Of a stretch of DNA of 64,000 nucleotides, positions 26,253 through 35,898 are shown piece by piece. The notes under the pieces were generated by a model. The model saw nothing but the letters and a program-made list of their open reading frames with translations. It did not search any database and was not told where the DNA came from. A program made the position numbers and the translations under genes. Each line of letters starts with the position of its first letter. The stretch's first letter is position 1. Source of the DNA: Buttiauxella ferragutiae (lineage in GTDB: Bacteria > Pseudomonadota > Gammaproteobacteria > Enterobacterales > Enterobacteriaceae); NCBI RefSeq assembly GCF_001654915.1, contig NZ_LXEQ01000017.1; one strand, given 5' to 3'.

Positions 26253-27623
26253 ATGTCAAACAATGCGATGAGCGTGGTTATCCTAGCCGCAGGCAAAGGG
26301 ACCCGCATGTATTCAGATCTCCCGAAGGTATTACATACCCTTGCCGGGAAACCTATGGTTCAGCATGTTATTGATGCGGCGAATAATTTAGGCGCGCAGC
26401 GTGTGCATCTGGTTTACGGTCACGGTGGTGACTTGCTGAAAAACACGCTCGGTGATGGCGTACTGAACTGGGTTTTGCAGGCTGAGCAATTAGGCACCGG
26501 CCACGCGATGCAGCAAGCGGCACCTTTCTTTGCCGATGATGAAGATATCCTGATGCTCTACGGCGACGTGCCGCTTATTTCTGTTGAATCCTTACAACGC
26601 CTGCGTGATGCCAAACCGCAAGGTGGCATTGGTCTGCTCACGGTAAAACTGGACGATCCAACCGGTTATGGCCGCATCGCTCGTGAAAATGGCAAAGTTG
26701 TAGGTATTGTTGAACATAAAGATGCCACAGAAGAACAACGCAAAATTGACGAAATCAACACCGGTATTCTGGTGGCCAATGGCGCTGACCTGAAACGTTG
26801 GTTGGCGAAGCTCGATAACAACAATGCTCAGGGTGAATACTATATCACCGATATTATCGCGCTGGCACACCATGAAGGCCGCGAAATAACGGCAGTTCAT
26901 CCCGATCGTTTAAGTGAAGTTGAAGGCGTAAACAACCGTCTGCAACTGTCCCGCCTTGAGCGCGTCTACCAAACTGAGCAGGCGGATAAACTGCTGTTAG
27001 CAGGAGTCATGTTGCGTGATCCGTCTCGTTTCGACCTACGCGGTGAACTGACACATGGGCGTGATGTTGAAATTGATACTAATGTCATTATTGAAGGAAA
27101 AGTGACGTTAGGTCATCGCGTCAAAATTGGTACCGGTTGCGTGATTAAAAACAGCGTGATTGGCGATGACTGTGAAATCAGCCCGTATTCCGTTGTGGAA
27201 GATGCAAATCTTGCGAGCGCGTGCACCATCGGTCCATTTGCTCGTTTGCGTCCTGGAGCCGAACTGGCAGAAGGCGCGCACGTTGGCAACTTCGTGGAAA
27301 TGAAAAAAGCCCGTTTAGGTAAAGGTTCCAAAGCCGGTCATTTGAGTTATTTAGGCGATGCTGAAATTGGCGATAACGTGAATATCGGTGCCGGCACCAT
27401 TACCTGTAATTACGACGGTGCGAACAAGTTTAAAACTATCATCGGCGATGACGTATTTGTCGGTTCCGACAGCCAGCTGGTGGCACCGGTGACCGTGGCT
27501 CGTGGCGCAACCATTGGCGCGGGCACGACTGTCACGCGTAACGTGGGTGAAGATGAACTGGTAGTGAGTCGCGTGAAGCAGACTCATATCCAGGGCTGGC
27601 AGCGTCCGGTGAAGAAAAAATAA
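26253..27623 (+). CDS. glmU: Bifunctional UDP-GlcNAc pyrophosphorylase / GlcN-1-P acetyltransferase
   Basis: A 456-residue cytoplasmic enzyme making UDP-N-acetylglucosamine for peptidoglycan and LPS. The N-terminal uridyltransferase domain has 'LAAGKGTRMYSDLPKVLH' (residues 11-28). The C-terminal left-handed beta-helix has hexapeptide repeats and the acetyltransferase site around 'GHLSYLGDAEIGDNVNIGAG'. It precedes glmS by 182 bp; in E. coli the pair is co-transcribed and RNase E cuts at the glmU stop. Confidence 0.98.
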   Translation: MSNNAMSVVILAAGKGTRMYSDLPKVLHTLAGKPMVQHVIDAANNLGAQRVHLVYGHGGDLLKNTLGDGVLNWVLQAEQLGTGHAMQQAAPFFADDEDILMLYGDVPLISVESLQRLRDAKPQGGIGLLTVKLDDPTGYGRIARENGKVVGIVEHKDATEEQRKIDEINTGILVANGADLKRWLAKLDNNNAQGEYYITDIIALAHHEGREITAVHPDRLSEVEGVNNRLQLSRLERVYQTEQADKLLLAGVMLRDPSRFDLRGELTHGRDVEIDTNVIIEGKVTLGHRVKIGTGCVIKNSVIGDDCEISPYSVVEDANLASACTIGPFARLRPGAELAEGAHVGNFVEMKKARLGKGSKAGHLSYLGDAEIGDNVNIGAGTITCNYDGANKFKTIIGDDVFVGSDSQLVAPVTVARGATIGAGTTVTRNVGEDELVVSRVKQTHIQGWQRPVKKK

Positions 27624-27805
27624 TTTTATCCCCTCTCCCTCAGGAGAAGGCGTTTTTTTGGTGAGGGGAAAACATATTCCCCCGCCCAATTGCAGTACCA
27701 AAACTATAACCCCACTCTCTACAAGGCTCGGGGCTCCGGAAAATACCGGAAAATACAGGTCAGCGACAACACATGGCGTAATGCCATTATCAGGAAACTA
27801 ATCTT
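27624..27805 (+). promoter_or_regulatory. glmS leader region
   Basis: This spacer begins with TCCCCTC at 27629-27635, which can pair with GAGGGGA at 27662-27668. Just before glmS it holds the short pair GGCGTAATGCC (27774-27784) and the ribosome site CAGGA (27790-27794). In E. coli the glmS leader folds to hide the ribosome site, and the sRNA GlmZ opens it. The layout here is compatible, but I did not fold it. Confidence 0.5.
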
Positions 27806-29635
27806 ATGTGTGGAATTGTTGGCGCGGTTGCGCAACGTGATATCGCTGAAATCCTTCTCGAAGGACTACGTCGTCTGGAATACCGTGGTTATGACTCCGC
27901 GGGTCTGGCTGTAGTTGACGAAAAAGGTCATATGACCCGTCTGCGCCGCTTGGGTAAAGTGAACAAACTGGCTGAAGCAGCAGCGGAAACTGCGCTGCAT
28001 GGCGGTACCGGTATAGCTCACACTCGCTGGGCGACTCACGGCGAACCTTCCGAAGTAAACGCTCACCCGCATGTTTCCGAACATATTGTTGTGGTTCACA
28101 ACGGTATTATTGAAAACTATGAACCACTGCGTGAAACACTGCAGGGTCGCGGTTACACCTTCGTTTCACAGACCGATACCGAAGTTATCGCGCATTTAGT
28201 TCACTGGGAACTGGAGCAAGGCGGTACTCTGCGTGAAGCCGTGCTGCGTACTATTCCGCAACTGCGTGGCGCTTACGGTACTGTGATCATGGATACCCGC
28301 AATCCGGACGTTCTGTTGGCTGCGCGTTCTGGTAGCCCGATGGTTATCGGCCTCGGCATGGGTGAAAACTTTATCGCATCCGACCAACTGGCTCTGTTGC
28401 CGGTCACGCGTCGCTTTATCTTCCTGGAAGAAGGCGACATCGCGGAAGTGACTCGTCGTGCTGTCACCGTGTTTGACACCAAAGGCGAGCAGGTTAAACG
28501 TCCGGACATCGAATCTAATCTGCAATATGACGCGGGCGACAAAGGTATTTATCGCCACTACATGCAGAAAGAAATCTACGAACAACCGAACGCGATTAAA
28601 AATACCCTGACCGGGCGCATTAGCCACGGTGCGGTTGATCTCTCTGAGCTTGGCCCGAAAGCTAACGAAATGCTGTCTCAGGTTGAGCACATCCAGATTG
28701 TGGCGTGCGGCACTTCGTATAACTCGGGCATGGTTTCGCGCTACTGGTTTGAATCACTGGCAGGCGTGCCGTGTGATGTCGAAATCGCTTCTGAATTCCG
28801 CTACCGTAAATCGGCGGTGCGCCGTAATAGCCTGATGATCACCCTTTCTCAGTCCGGCGAAACGGCAGATACCCTCGCGGCGCTGCGTTTGTCCAAAGAG
28901 TTGGGTTATTTGGGTTCACTGGCTATCTGTAACGTGCCGGGTTCTTCCCTGGTGCGCGAATCCGATCTGGCGCTGATGACTAATGCGGGCACTGAAATCG
29001 GTGTCGCATCCACCAAAGCATTTACCACTCAGCTTACCGTTCTGCTGATGCTGGTGGCGAAACTGAGCCGCCTGAAAGGGGCTGATGCGTCTATTGAGCA
29101 AGATATTGTTCATGGTTTGCAGGCGCTGCCGAGCCGCATTGAGCAAATGTTGTCTCAGGACAAACGCATTGAAGCGCTGGCTGAAGATTTCTCTGACAAA
29201 CATCATGCGCTGTTCTTAGGCCGTGGCGACCAGTATCCAATCGCAATGGAAGGCGCGCTGAAGCTCAAAGAGATTTCTTATATCCACGCAGAAGCCTACG
29301 CGGCGGGTGAGCTGAAACACGGCCCACTGGCGCTGATTGATGCGGACATGCCGGTTATCGTTGTGGCTCCAAACAACGAACTGCTGGAAAAACTGAAATC
29401 GAACATCGAAGAAGTTCGTGCTCGTGGCGGTCATCTGTATGTCTTCGCCGATCAGGATGCAGGATTTACCAGTAGCGACAACATGCACATCATCGAGATG
29501 CCACATGTGGAAGAAGTCATCGCACCTATCTTCTACACTGTACCGTTGCAGTTGCTGTCTTATCACGTTGCGCTGATCAAAGGCACCGACGTTGACCAGC
29601 CACGTAACCTGGCGAAATCTGTCACCGTAGAATAA
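27806..29635 (+). CDS. glmS: Glutamine-fructose-6-phosphate aminotransferase (isomerizing)
   Basis: A 609-residue enzyme that makes glucosamine-6-phosphate from fructose-6-phosphate and glutamine. The N-terminus MCGIVGAVAQRD exposes the catalytic Cys after Met removal. The class II glutaminase domain covers about residues 2-240 and two SIS sugar-isomerase domains follow ('CGTSYNSGM', 'TLSQSGETADT'). The C-terminus 'NLAKSVTVE' is the conserved tail. Length equals the E. coli enzyme. Confidence 0.98.
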   Translation: MCGIVGAVAQRDIAEILLEGLRRLEYRGYDSAGLAVVDEKGHMTRLRRLGKVNKLAEAAAETALHGGTGIAHTRWATHGEPSEVNAHPHVSEHIVVVHNGIIENYEPLRETLQGRGYTFVSQTDTEVIAHLVHWELEQGGTLREAVLRTIPQLRGAYGTVIMDTRNPDVLLAARSGSPMVIGLGMGENFIASDQLALLPVTRRFIFLEEGDIAEVTRRAVTVFDTKGEQVKRPDIESNLQYDAGDKGIYRHYMQKEIYEQPNAIKNTLTGRISHGAVDLSELGPKANEMLSQVEHIQIVACGTSYNSGMVSRYWFESLAGVPCDVEIASEFRYRKSAVRRNSLMITLSQSGETADTLAALRLSKELGYLGSLAICNVPGSSLVRESDLALMTNAGTEIGVASTKAFTTQLTVLLMLVAKLSRLKGADASIEQDIVHGLQALPSRIEQMLSQDKRIEALAEDFSDKHHALFLGRGDQYPIAMEGALKLKEISYIHAEAYAAGELKHGPLALIDADMPVIVVAPNNELLEKLKSNIEEVRARGGHLYVFADQDAGFTSSDNMHIIEMPHVEEVIAPIFYTVPLQLLSYHVALIKGTDVDQPRNLAKSVTVE

Positions 29636-29650
29636 AGCGCGTTCGCTAAG

Positions 29651-29672
29651 GCGATTCTGCTTACAGAATCGT
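29651..29672 (+). other. Small hairpin downstream of glmS
   Basis: GCGATTCTG and CAGAATCG form an 8-bp stem around a four-base loop right after the glmS stop, before the terminator. It has no T-run, so it may protect the 3' end or be a processing site. That role is inferred. Confidence 0.4.
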
Positions 29673-29682
29673 CACTAATAAA

Positions 29683-29724
29683 AAATCCGGTGGTGCTGAT
29701 AGAAAAGCACACCGGATTTTTTTA
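29683..29724 (+). terminator. Terminator of glmUS
   Basis: AATCCGGTGGTGCT pairs with AGCACACCGGATT, with one bulged G, and is followed by seven T residues. A-rich bases on the left make it usable from both sides. Confidence 0.9.
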
Positions 29725-29823
29725 TGCCCGGCTCACACGTTGCTGATTAATGCGTACCCTAACAGGCTTTCTGTCCGTAAATTACCGGAATGAACTCGCG
29801 CCATTCAGAAGATAGTTAACGCT

Positions 29824-30729
29824 ATGCCTCAGGATTACCGAATGCAGGTATTTAAGGCGATGGATTACATTAGCCAGAATCTCTGCTTTAACCCGACACT
29901 GGAAGATATCGCCAGTGCTGTCGCCGTCTCCAGTTTTCACTTCCATCGTATTTTCAAGGCTCAGGTAGGGGAAACCATTGCTGGTTTTACCCGTCGTTTG
30001 CGTATGGAAAGGGCGGCGATGTGGCTTATCGAGTCTCCTCGAAAAGATATTACCGACCTTGCACTACGGGTCGGGTTCTCAAGCTCGCAGAACTTTGCCA
30101 AAGCATTCCGCCAGCATTTTTCTGTCTCGCCTGGGGAGTTTTACCGTCAGTATTCCGCGGAGACGAAAAGCAAGACAGGAAACGTCGGAGCCGAAAAAAG
30201 CACCTATTCTCTGAGGGATGAGGACATGCAGAGCGGCTGGCAGGAGGCCAACTTCGTCTCTGCCAGCATTGTTTCGCAGCCTGCTCGACGGGTGGCATAT
30301 ATGCGCAGATTTGGAGCTTATGGGAAAGAGACTTGCTGGCTAACGCACCAGGATCTGTTTAACTCATTCCCTGTCAGGACACCTCTGCAACCAGCTGGGA
30401 TGATATGTATTTACTGGGATGCGCCAGAGGTAACCCTGGAATCGCGATGCCGCACCGATGTCTGTATTGAACTGCACGATGGGGAAAAGCCTGGCCGAGG
30501 TGTTGCCGTTCAGACGATAGCCGGTGGGACTTACGCCGTGTGTAAATTCGCTGTCTGTGGCGAGCATCTGGATACCGCATGGGATATTGCTTTTGCCTGG
30601 ATAAAGAACCGGGGATTAACCAGAAGCGATATTCCGTGTTATGAGAAATATCATAACGAAACAGATGTTGCCCTGGATTATTATGTTTTTGATATTTTTA
30701 TTCCGTTAAAAAGCACACCAGCAGTATAA
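29824..30729 (+). CDS. AraC-family regulator with GyrI-like effector domain
   Basis: A 301-residue regulator. The N-terminal AraC double helix-turn-helix spans about residues 5-105 ('TLEDIASAVAVSSFHFHRIF' and 'ITDLALRVGFSSSQNFAKAF'). The C-terminal half (about 145-295) has the GyrI-like small-molecule-binding fold ('SQPARRVAYMRRFGAYG', 'TIAGGTYAVCKF'). This order is that of Rob- and GyrI-type regulators that sense hydrophobic or cationic ligands. The amidohydrolase starts 62 bp downstream on the same strand, so it is the likely target. E. coli K-12 has no gene here between glmS and pstS. The ligand is unknown. Confidence 0.85.
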   Translation: MPQDYRMQVFKAMDYISQNLCFNPTLEDIASAVAVSSFHFHRIFKAQVGETIAGFTRRLRMERAAMWLIESPRKDITDLALRVGFSSSQNFAKAFRQHFSVSPGEFYRQYSAETKSKTGNVGAEKSTYSLRDEDMQSGWQEANFVSASIVSQPARRVAYMRRFGAYGKETCWLTHQDLFNSFPVRTPLQPAGMICIYWDAPEVTLESRCRTDVCIELHDGEKPGRGVAVQTIAGGTYAVCKFAVCGEHLDTAWDIAFAWIKNRGLTRSDIPCYEKYHNETDVALDYYVFDIFIPLKSTPAV

Positions 30730-30791
30730 ATATTTACAACAATAACTGTCGTATTTATTTGCAAATGTAATACAACACAATGGAGTTAATA

Positions 30792-32552
30792 ATGAAACGC
30801 TCGATGCTTTATCTGGTGTGTGCCCTCGCTATTTCTTCTTATTCTGTCGCTGCCCAGCAGAGTGATAATAAAACGATTATCTATGGCGGGGAAATATATA
30901 GTTCTGATCCGAATGTTCTCCATCCTGAAGCCATAGGTATAGAAGGCAAAAATATTATTGCTGTGGGTAAATATCAGGATGTTCTCCAACAGCTAGGGGA
31001 AAACGCTCAGCGTGTTGATTTAAAAGGCAAGTACCTCATGCCTGGACTCATCGACAGCCATGCGCATGTGGCTTATGCCGGGTTCCAGACACTCACCCTG
31101 GAGTTTCCAGATGGCATGAATGATGCCGCTGCTATTCGTGCATTTGTCGAGAAAAATAACAATAACCCGCAACGCGATATTCGCGGTATACAATTTTACA
31201 GTAATGTACCGCTAAGTTATTGGGATAATATACCACTGCTGGATAGCGTGTTTAATTCGCCAGAATATAAAAATATCCCGGTGGTATTAGCGGGAGCAGA
31301 TGCTCATACCGGTTGGGCTAATCAGGCGATGCTAATTAAATCGGGTGTTACCGCCGAAACGCTTGAGAAGGCAGATGCCAATATAAAATCTGGAACGATA
31401 TTAACGCCAGACGGTAAAATAACCGGTTTCATGACGGAAGGCGCATGGGACCATGTAATGGGTTCTATTCCACCTATGGATGACGCCAAACTTTCCCGCG
31501 CTGTTATAGCGGGAGCGGATGTAATGAACAGTTTTGGGTTAACGGCCTGGATGGAGCCACTGAGCAATACTCGCCCGCTGTCACCGATGTTTAATGCAAG
31601 CCCTGGGCGCAATGATTTAGGCGTGCTTCCGGCTTATACCGCTCTGGCAAAAGCCGGTAAATTAACCGGCCATATGACCGGACTGGCATTGGTCAATATC
31701 AACGCTTCTCCTGCCACCATTGATGATATTGCCGCGATCAGAGAACAATTCTCGCAGACGCCTGATGTCAAACTGATGGGCATTAAAATCTTCCAGGATG
31801 GCGTAATCGAATACCCTTCTCAAACGGCGAAGCTGAGCCAGCCTTATCTTAATCGACCAGGGTACAGCGGTAACGATACGCTCGACAAGGCGAAGTATTG
31901 CCAGCTGATTGCTAAGGCTGATGCCGAAAACATGATTGTGCATTTCCATGCCATCGGTGACCGTGCGGTTCAGGAATCACTGGATGCCGTTGCCTGTACC
32001 CGCAAAGCGAACGGTAACAGCAATATTTTGCACAGCATTACCCACCTTGAAGTGGTCAGCCCGGAAAGTCTTCCACGCTTCCAGCAACTTAACGTGGCGG
32101 CATCAATGCAACTGTTGTGGGCTGGTATAGATAGTGATGGTGCGACAACTACCATGCTGGAAGGAAAAGTTCCGGCACCGTTATTAACACATCTCTATCC
32201 GGCTGGGGACTTATACCGCCATCACGCCTTAATTGCGGGAGCCAGCGACTGGCCGGTCTCCAGCCCTAATCCGTTACTGGCAATTTACACTGCAGTGACG
32301 CGTAAAGGGGAGCTGGGTGAGCTTCCTCCAGATAGTGAAAAGATCGACCGGGCAGCGATGTTGCAGGCCTATACCATCAATGCGGCGAAAGTGATTGGTC
32401 GTGATAAAGAGATTGGCTCCATTGCTGTAGGCAAGAGTGCGGACTTCGTGCTGTTTGATCGCAATCTCGAGAAAGTCAGCATTGAAAGCCTCAGGGACGC
32501 AAAAGTTCTGTGGACGATGTTCGAAGGCCAACAGGTGTATCGCGGCAACTAG
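30792..32552 (+). CDS. Exported amidohydrolase (amidohydrolase 3 family)
   Basis: A 586-residue metal-dependent hydrolase. The start at 30792 (MKRSMLYLVCALAISS) is 6 bp after TGGAG and gives a Sec signal with likely cleavage after 'YSVAA', so it should be periplasmic. Metal ligands expected for the YtcJ-like subgroup are visible: H90 and H92 in 'GLIDSHAHVAY', a lysine in 'GIKIFQDG', histidines in 'HFHAIGDRA' and 'ITHLEV', and an aspartate in 'GASDWPV'. The C-terminal composite domain ends 'WTMFEGQQVYRG'. The substrate cannot be told from sequence. It sits behind an AraC/GyrI-type regulator and is followed by a terminator. Confidence 0.85.
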   Translation: MKRSMLYLVCALAISSYSVAAQQSDNKTIIYGGEIYSSDPNVLHPEAIGIEGKNIIAVGKYQDVLQQLGENAQRVDLKGKYLMPGLIDSHAHVAYAGFQTLTLEFPDGMNDAAAIRAFVEKNNNNPQRDIRGIQFYSNVPLSYWDNIPLLDSVFNSPEYKNIPVVLAGADAHTGWANQAMLIKSGVTAETLEKADANIKSGTILTPDGKITGFMTEGAWDHVMGSIPPMDDAKLSRAVIAGADVMNSFGLTAWMEPLSNTRPLSPMFNASPGRNDLGVLPAYTALAKAGKLTGHMTGLALVNINASPATIDDIAAIREQFSQTPDVKLMGIKIFQDGVIEYPSQTAKLSQPYLNRPGYSGNDTLDKAKYCQLIAKADAENMIVHFHAIGDRAVQESLDAVACTRKANGNSNILHSITHLEVVSPESLPRFQQLNVAASMQLLWAGIDSDGATTTMLEGKVPAPLLTHLYPAGDLYRHHALIAGASDWPVSSPNPLLAIYTAVTRKGELGELPPDSEKIDRAAMLQAYTINAAKVIGRDKEIGSIAVGKSADFVLFDRNLEKVSIESLRDAKVLWTMFEGQQVYRGN

Positions 32553-32580
32553 GTTGGGTTGATTGTCACAGTCGTTACAA

Positions 32581-32606
32581 GAGCTGCCACTTGGCGGCTC
32601 TTTTTT
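32581..32606 (+). terminator. Terminator after the amidohydrolase gene
   Basis: GAGCTGCC pairs with GGCGGCTC (one G-T pair) around a four-base loop and is followed by six T residues. It closes the AraC/amidohydrolase unit. Confidence 0.88.
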
Positions 32607-32773
32607 CGCTGTCATGGCAGAAGCTCTGTTCACGGCTTTTATGACAAACTGTCATCTTCAACTACAATTCTATCTGTCACACAAAAATAATCTTCGACAA
32701 AGTGATTGTTGTTATTGATGTCAATTGATTGATTTTAAATGTTTTTATTTGTTGGTATTCTGGTTGCAGGATG

Positions 32774-32824
32774 CTGTCATAAAACTGTCATATTTCGTAC
32801 ATTTAACTGTCACTAAACTGTCCT
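32774..32824 (+). promoter_or_regulatory. Tandem Pho boxes and pstS promoter
   Basis: Two PhoB sites are present: CTGTCATAAAACTGTCAT (32774-32791) and CTGTCACTAAACTGTCCT (32807-32824). Each is a pair of 7-bp units repeating every 11 bp and the two copies are 33 bp apart, as in E. coli pstS. TATTTT directly after the second copy is the likely -10; PhoB replaces the -35. Phosphate starvation should induce the whole operon. Confidence 0.94.
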
Positions 32825-32881
32825 ATTTTCTATCCTGCATTCACTAAACAACGATTTACGTTCACCTCTGCAGGAGACATT

Positions 32882-33922
32882 ATGAAAGTTATGCGTACCA
32901 CTGTCGCAACTGTTGTCGCCGCGACCTTATCCCTGACTGCTTTTGGCGCAAACGCCGCTGCAAGCCTGACTGGTGCCGGTGCAACCTTCCCTGCGCCGGT
33001 GTATGCCAAATGGGCAGATACCTACAATAAATCAACTGGTAACAAAGTAAATTACCAGGGTATCGGCTCCTCCGGTGGCGTTAAACAAATCATTGCTAAC
33101 ACTGTTGATTTCGGTGCGTCTGATGCCCCACTGGCTGACGACAAACTGCAACAAGAAGGGCTGTTCCAGTTCCCGACTGTTATCGGCGGTGTTGTTCTGG
33201 CAGTAAACCTGCCGGGCGTGAAATCCGGTGAGCTGGTGCTCGACGGTGCAACACTGGGTGACATCTACCTGGGCAAAATCAAAAAATGGGATGATGCAGC
33301 TATCGCTAAACTCAACCCAGGCATGAAACTGCCATCACAAAACATCGCTGTTGTGCGTCGCGCTGACGGTTCCGGTACTTCTTTCGTCTTCACCAGCTAC
33401 CTGGCGAAAGTGAACGAAGAGTGGAAAACTAAAGTGGGTGCAGGCTCAACGGTAAACTGGCCGACAGGTTTGGGCGGCAAAGGTAATGACGGCATCGCAG
33501 CCTTCGTACAGCGTCTGCCTGGTTCAATCGGTTATGTTGAATATGCTTACGCTAAGCAGAACAACCTGGCTTATACCAAACTGGTTTCCGCTGATGGCAA
33601 GCCGGTAGCCCCTTCTGAAGAAAACTTTGCTAACGCGGCTAAAGGCGCGGACTGGAGCAAAACCTTCGCTCAGGATCTGACTAACCAGAAAGGTGAGGCT
33701 GCGTGGCCAATCACGTCCACGACCTTCATCCTGGTTCACAAAGAGCAGAAGAACCCAGAGCAAGGTGCTGAAGTGCTGAAGTTCTTCGACTGGGCTTATA
33801 AAGAGGGTGCAAAACAGGCTAACGAGCTGGATTATGCTTCCCTGCCAGATTCCGTGGTTGAGCAGGTTCGTGCTGCATGGAAGACCAACGTAAAAGACAG
33901 CTCCGGTAAAGCGCTGTACTAA
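32882..33922 (+). CDS. pstS: Phosphate ABC transporter periplasmic binding protein
   Basis: A 346-residue high-affinity phosphate-binding protein. The signal peptide MKVMRTTVATVVAATLSLTA is followed by mature 'SLTGAGATFPAPVYAKW'. Phosphate ligands lie in 'GATFP', 'GSSGG', 'DFGASDAPL' and 'RADGSGTSF'. It starts behind tandem Pho boxes and AGGAG at 32871-32875. A CGGGT/ACCCG hairpin at 33935-33950, before pstC, probably favours pstS mRNA. Confidence 0.98.
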   Translation: MKVMRTTVATVVAATLSLTAFGANAAASLTGAGATFPAPVYAKWADTYNKSTGNKVNYQGIGSSGGVKQIIANTVDFGASDAPLADDKLQQEGLFQFPTVIGGVVLAVNLPGVKSGELVLDGATLGDIYLGKIKKWDDAAIAKLNPGMKLPSQNIAVVRRADGSGTSFVFTSYLAKVNEEWKTKVGAGSTVNWPTGLGGKGNDGIAAFVQRLPGSIGYVEYAYAKQNNLAYTKLVSADGKPVAPSEENFANAAKGADWSKTFAQDLTNQKGEAAWPITSTTFILVHKEQKNPEQGAEVLKFFDWAYKEGAKQANELDYASLPDSVVEQVRAAWKTNVKDSSGKALY

Positions 33923-34001
33923 TTTTTTAAAGCTCGGGTGATAAAACCCGGTGTATAGAGTAACTTACGCCGGGTCAACCCAACACTACAAAGAGTAAGC
34001 T

Positions 34002-34964
34002 ATGGCGGTAAGTAAGCCGACGTTCAAGTCCCCTGGCAAACAAGGTGATGTCATTTTCAGCGCGCTGGTAAAACTGGCTGCGCTGATTGTGCTATTTCTT
34101 CTTGGCGGCATCATCATCTCCCTAATTATCTCCTCCTGGCCGAGCATTCAGAAGTTTGGTTTCTCGTTCCTGTGGACGAAAGAGTGGGATGCTCCTAACG
34201 ATATTTACGGTGCACTGGTGCCGATTTACGGCACGCTGGTAACCTCGTTTATCGCGCTGTTAATTGCTGTGCCAGTCAGTTTTGGTATCGCATTGTTCCT
34301 GACAGAACTGGCACCGAACTGGTTGCGTCGCCCGTTGGGTATCGCCATCGAACTGCTGGCGGCAATTCCAAGTATTGTGTACGGCATGTGGGGCTTGTTC
34401 ATCTTTGCTCCGCTGTTTGCGAAGTACTTCCAGGAACCTGTTGGCAACGTGCTTTCTTCTGTGCCGATTGTTGGCGAGCTGTTCTCCGGCCCGGCGTTCG
34501 GTATTGGTATTCTTGCCGCAGGCGTCATTCTGGCAATCATGATCATTCCGTACATTGCGGCGGTTATGCGTGATGTATTCGAACAAACTCCTGTGATGAT
34601 GAAAGAGTCAGCCTATGGTATTGGCTGCACCACATGGGAAGTTATCTGGCGCATCGTTTTACCGTTCACTAAAAACGGCGTGATTGGTGGTGTGATGTTG
34701 GGGCTGGGCCGTGCATTGGGTGAAACCATGGCGGTGACCTTTATCATCGGTAACACCTACCAACTCGACAGCGCCTCGCTGTATATGCCGGGCAACAGTA
34801 TTACTTCTGCTCTGGCTAATGAATTTGCTGAAGCGGAATCTGGCCTTCACACCGCAGCATTAATGGAACTTGGCCTGATTCTGTTCGTGATCACCTTTAT
34901 CGTACTGGCTATCTCGAAGTTCATGGTTATGCGTCTGGCGAAGAATGAAGGAGCGCGTTCATGA
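34002..34964 (+). CDS. pstC: Phosphate ABC transporter permease PstC
   Basis: A 320-residue inner-membrane permease with six main membrane helices. The EAA coupling loop lies in 'SAYGIGCTTWEVIWRIVLP'. It pairs with PstA to form the phosphate channel. The stop overlaps the pstA start by 4 bp (ATGA), indicating coupled translation. Confidence 0.98.
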   Translation: MAVSKPTFKSPGKQGDVIFSALVKLAALIVLFLLGGIIISLIISSWPSIQKFGFSFLWTKEWDAPNDIYGALVPIYGTLVTSFIALLIAVPVSFGIALFLTELAPNWLRRPLGIAIELLAAIPSIVYGMWGLFIFAPLFAKYFQEPVGNVLSSVPIVGELFSGPAFGIGILAAGVILAIMIIPYIAAVMRDVFEQTPVMMKESAYGIGCTTWEVIWRIVLPFTKNGVIGGVMLGLGRALGETMAVTFIIGNTYQLDSASLYMPGNSITSALANEFAEAESGLHTAALMELGLILFVITFIVLAISKFMVMRLAKNEGARS

Positions 34965-35851
34965 CGACAATGGAAATGCAAAGCCGCGCGGCGTTAGCTG
35001 AATCTCGCCGCAAAATGCAGGCTCGTCGTCGGTTCAAAAACCGCGTAGCTCTGACACTTTCAATGGGAACCATGGCGTTCGGCCTGTTCTGGCTGGTATG
35101 GATTTTGTTCTCAACCGTTACGCGCGGTATCGACGGTATGTCGATTGCGCTGTTTACCGAAATGACACCACCGCCAAATACCGAAGGCGGGGGCTTAGCA
35201 AACGCCCTTGCGGGTAGCGGCTTGTTAATTCTGTGGGCGACTGTTTTCGGTACGCCGCTGGGCATCATGGCCGGGATTTATCTGGCTGAGTACGGTCGCA
35301 AATCCGCTCTGGCTGAAGTCATTCGTTTTATCAATGACATCCTGCTTTCTGCACCATCAATTGTTGTCGGCCTGTTTGTTTACACCGTTGTGGTGGCGAA
35401 GATGCAGCATTTCTCCGGTTGGGCCGGGGTGATTGCGCTGGCATTGCTGCAAATCCCAATTGTGATTCGCACCACTGAAAACATGATGAAACTGGTGCCA
35501 GACAGCCTGCGTGAAGCGGCTTACGCGCTGGGTACGCCAAAGTGGAAAATGATTTCCGCGATAACGCTGAAAGCGTCTGTTTCCGGGATTATTACCGGGG
35601 TATTGCTGGCGATTGCACGTATCGCGGGTGAAACGGCCCCTCTGCTGTTCACGTCCCTCTCCAACCAGTTCTGGAGCACGGACATGATGCAGCCGATTGC
35701 CAACCTGCCGGTGACGATATTCAAATTTGCCATGAGCCCGTTTGCCGAATGGCAACAGTTAGCCTGGGCTGGTGTTCTGATTATTACCCTTTGCGTACTG
35801 CTGCTAAATATTCTGGCGCGTGTGATTTTCGCGAAGAGTAAACACGGTTAA
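34961..35851 (+). CDS. pstA: Phosphate ABC transporter permease PstA
   Basis: A 296-residue permease, partner of PstC. A basic cytoplasmic N-terminus ('SRRKMQARRRFKNR') precedes six membrane helices. The EAA loop is in 'REAAYALGTPKWKMISAITL'. Length equals that of the E. coli protein. Confidence 0.98.
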   Translation: MTTMEMQSRAALAESRRKMQARRRFKNRVALTLSMGTMAFGLFWLVWILFSTVTRGIDGMSIALFTEMTPPPNTEGGGLANALAGSGLLILWATVFGTPLGIMAGIYLAEYGRKSALAEVIRFINDILLSAPSIVVGLFVYTVVVAKMQHFSGWAGVIALALLQIPIVIRTTENMMKLVPDSLREAAYALGTPKWKMISAITLKASVSGIITGVLLAIARIAGETAPLLFTSLSNQFWSTDMMQPIANLPVTIFKFAMSPFAEWQQLAWAGVLIITLCVLLLNILARVIFAKSKHG

Positions 35852-35898
35852 ATTTTACGGCGCGGCAAAGGCGGCGTCGGATGGAGATTAAGAAACAG

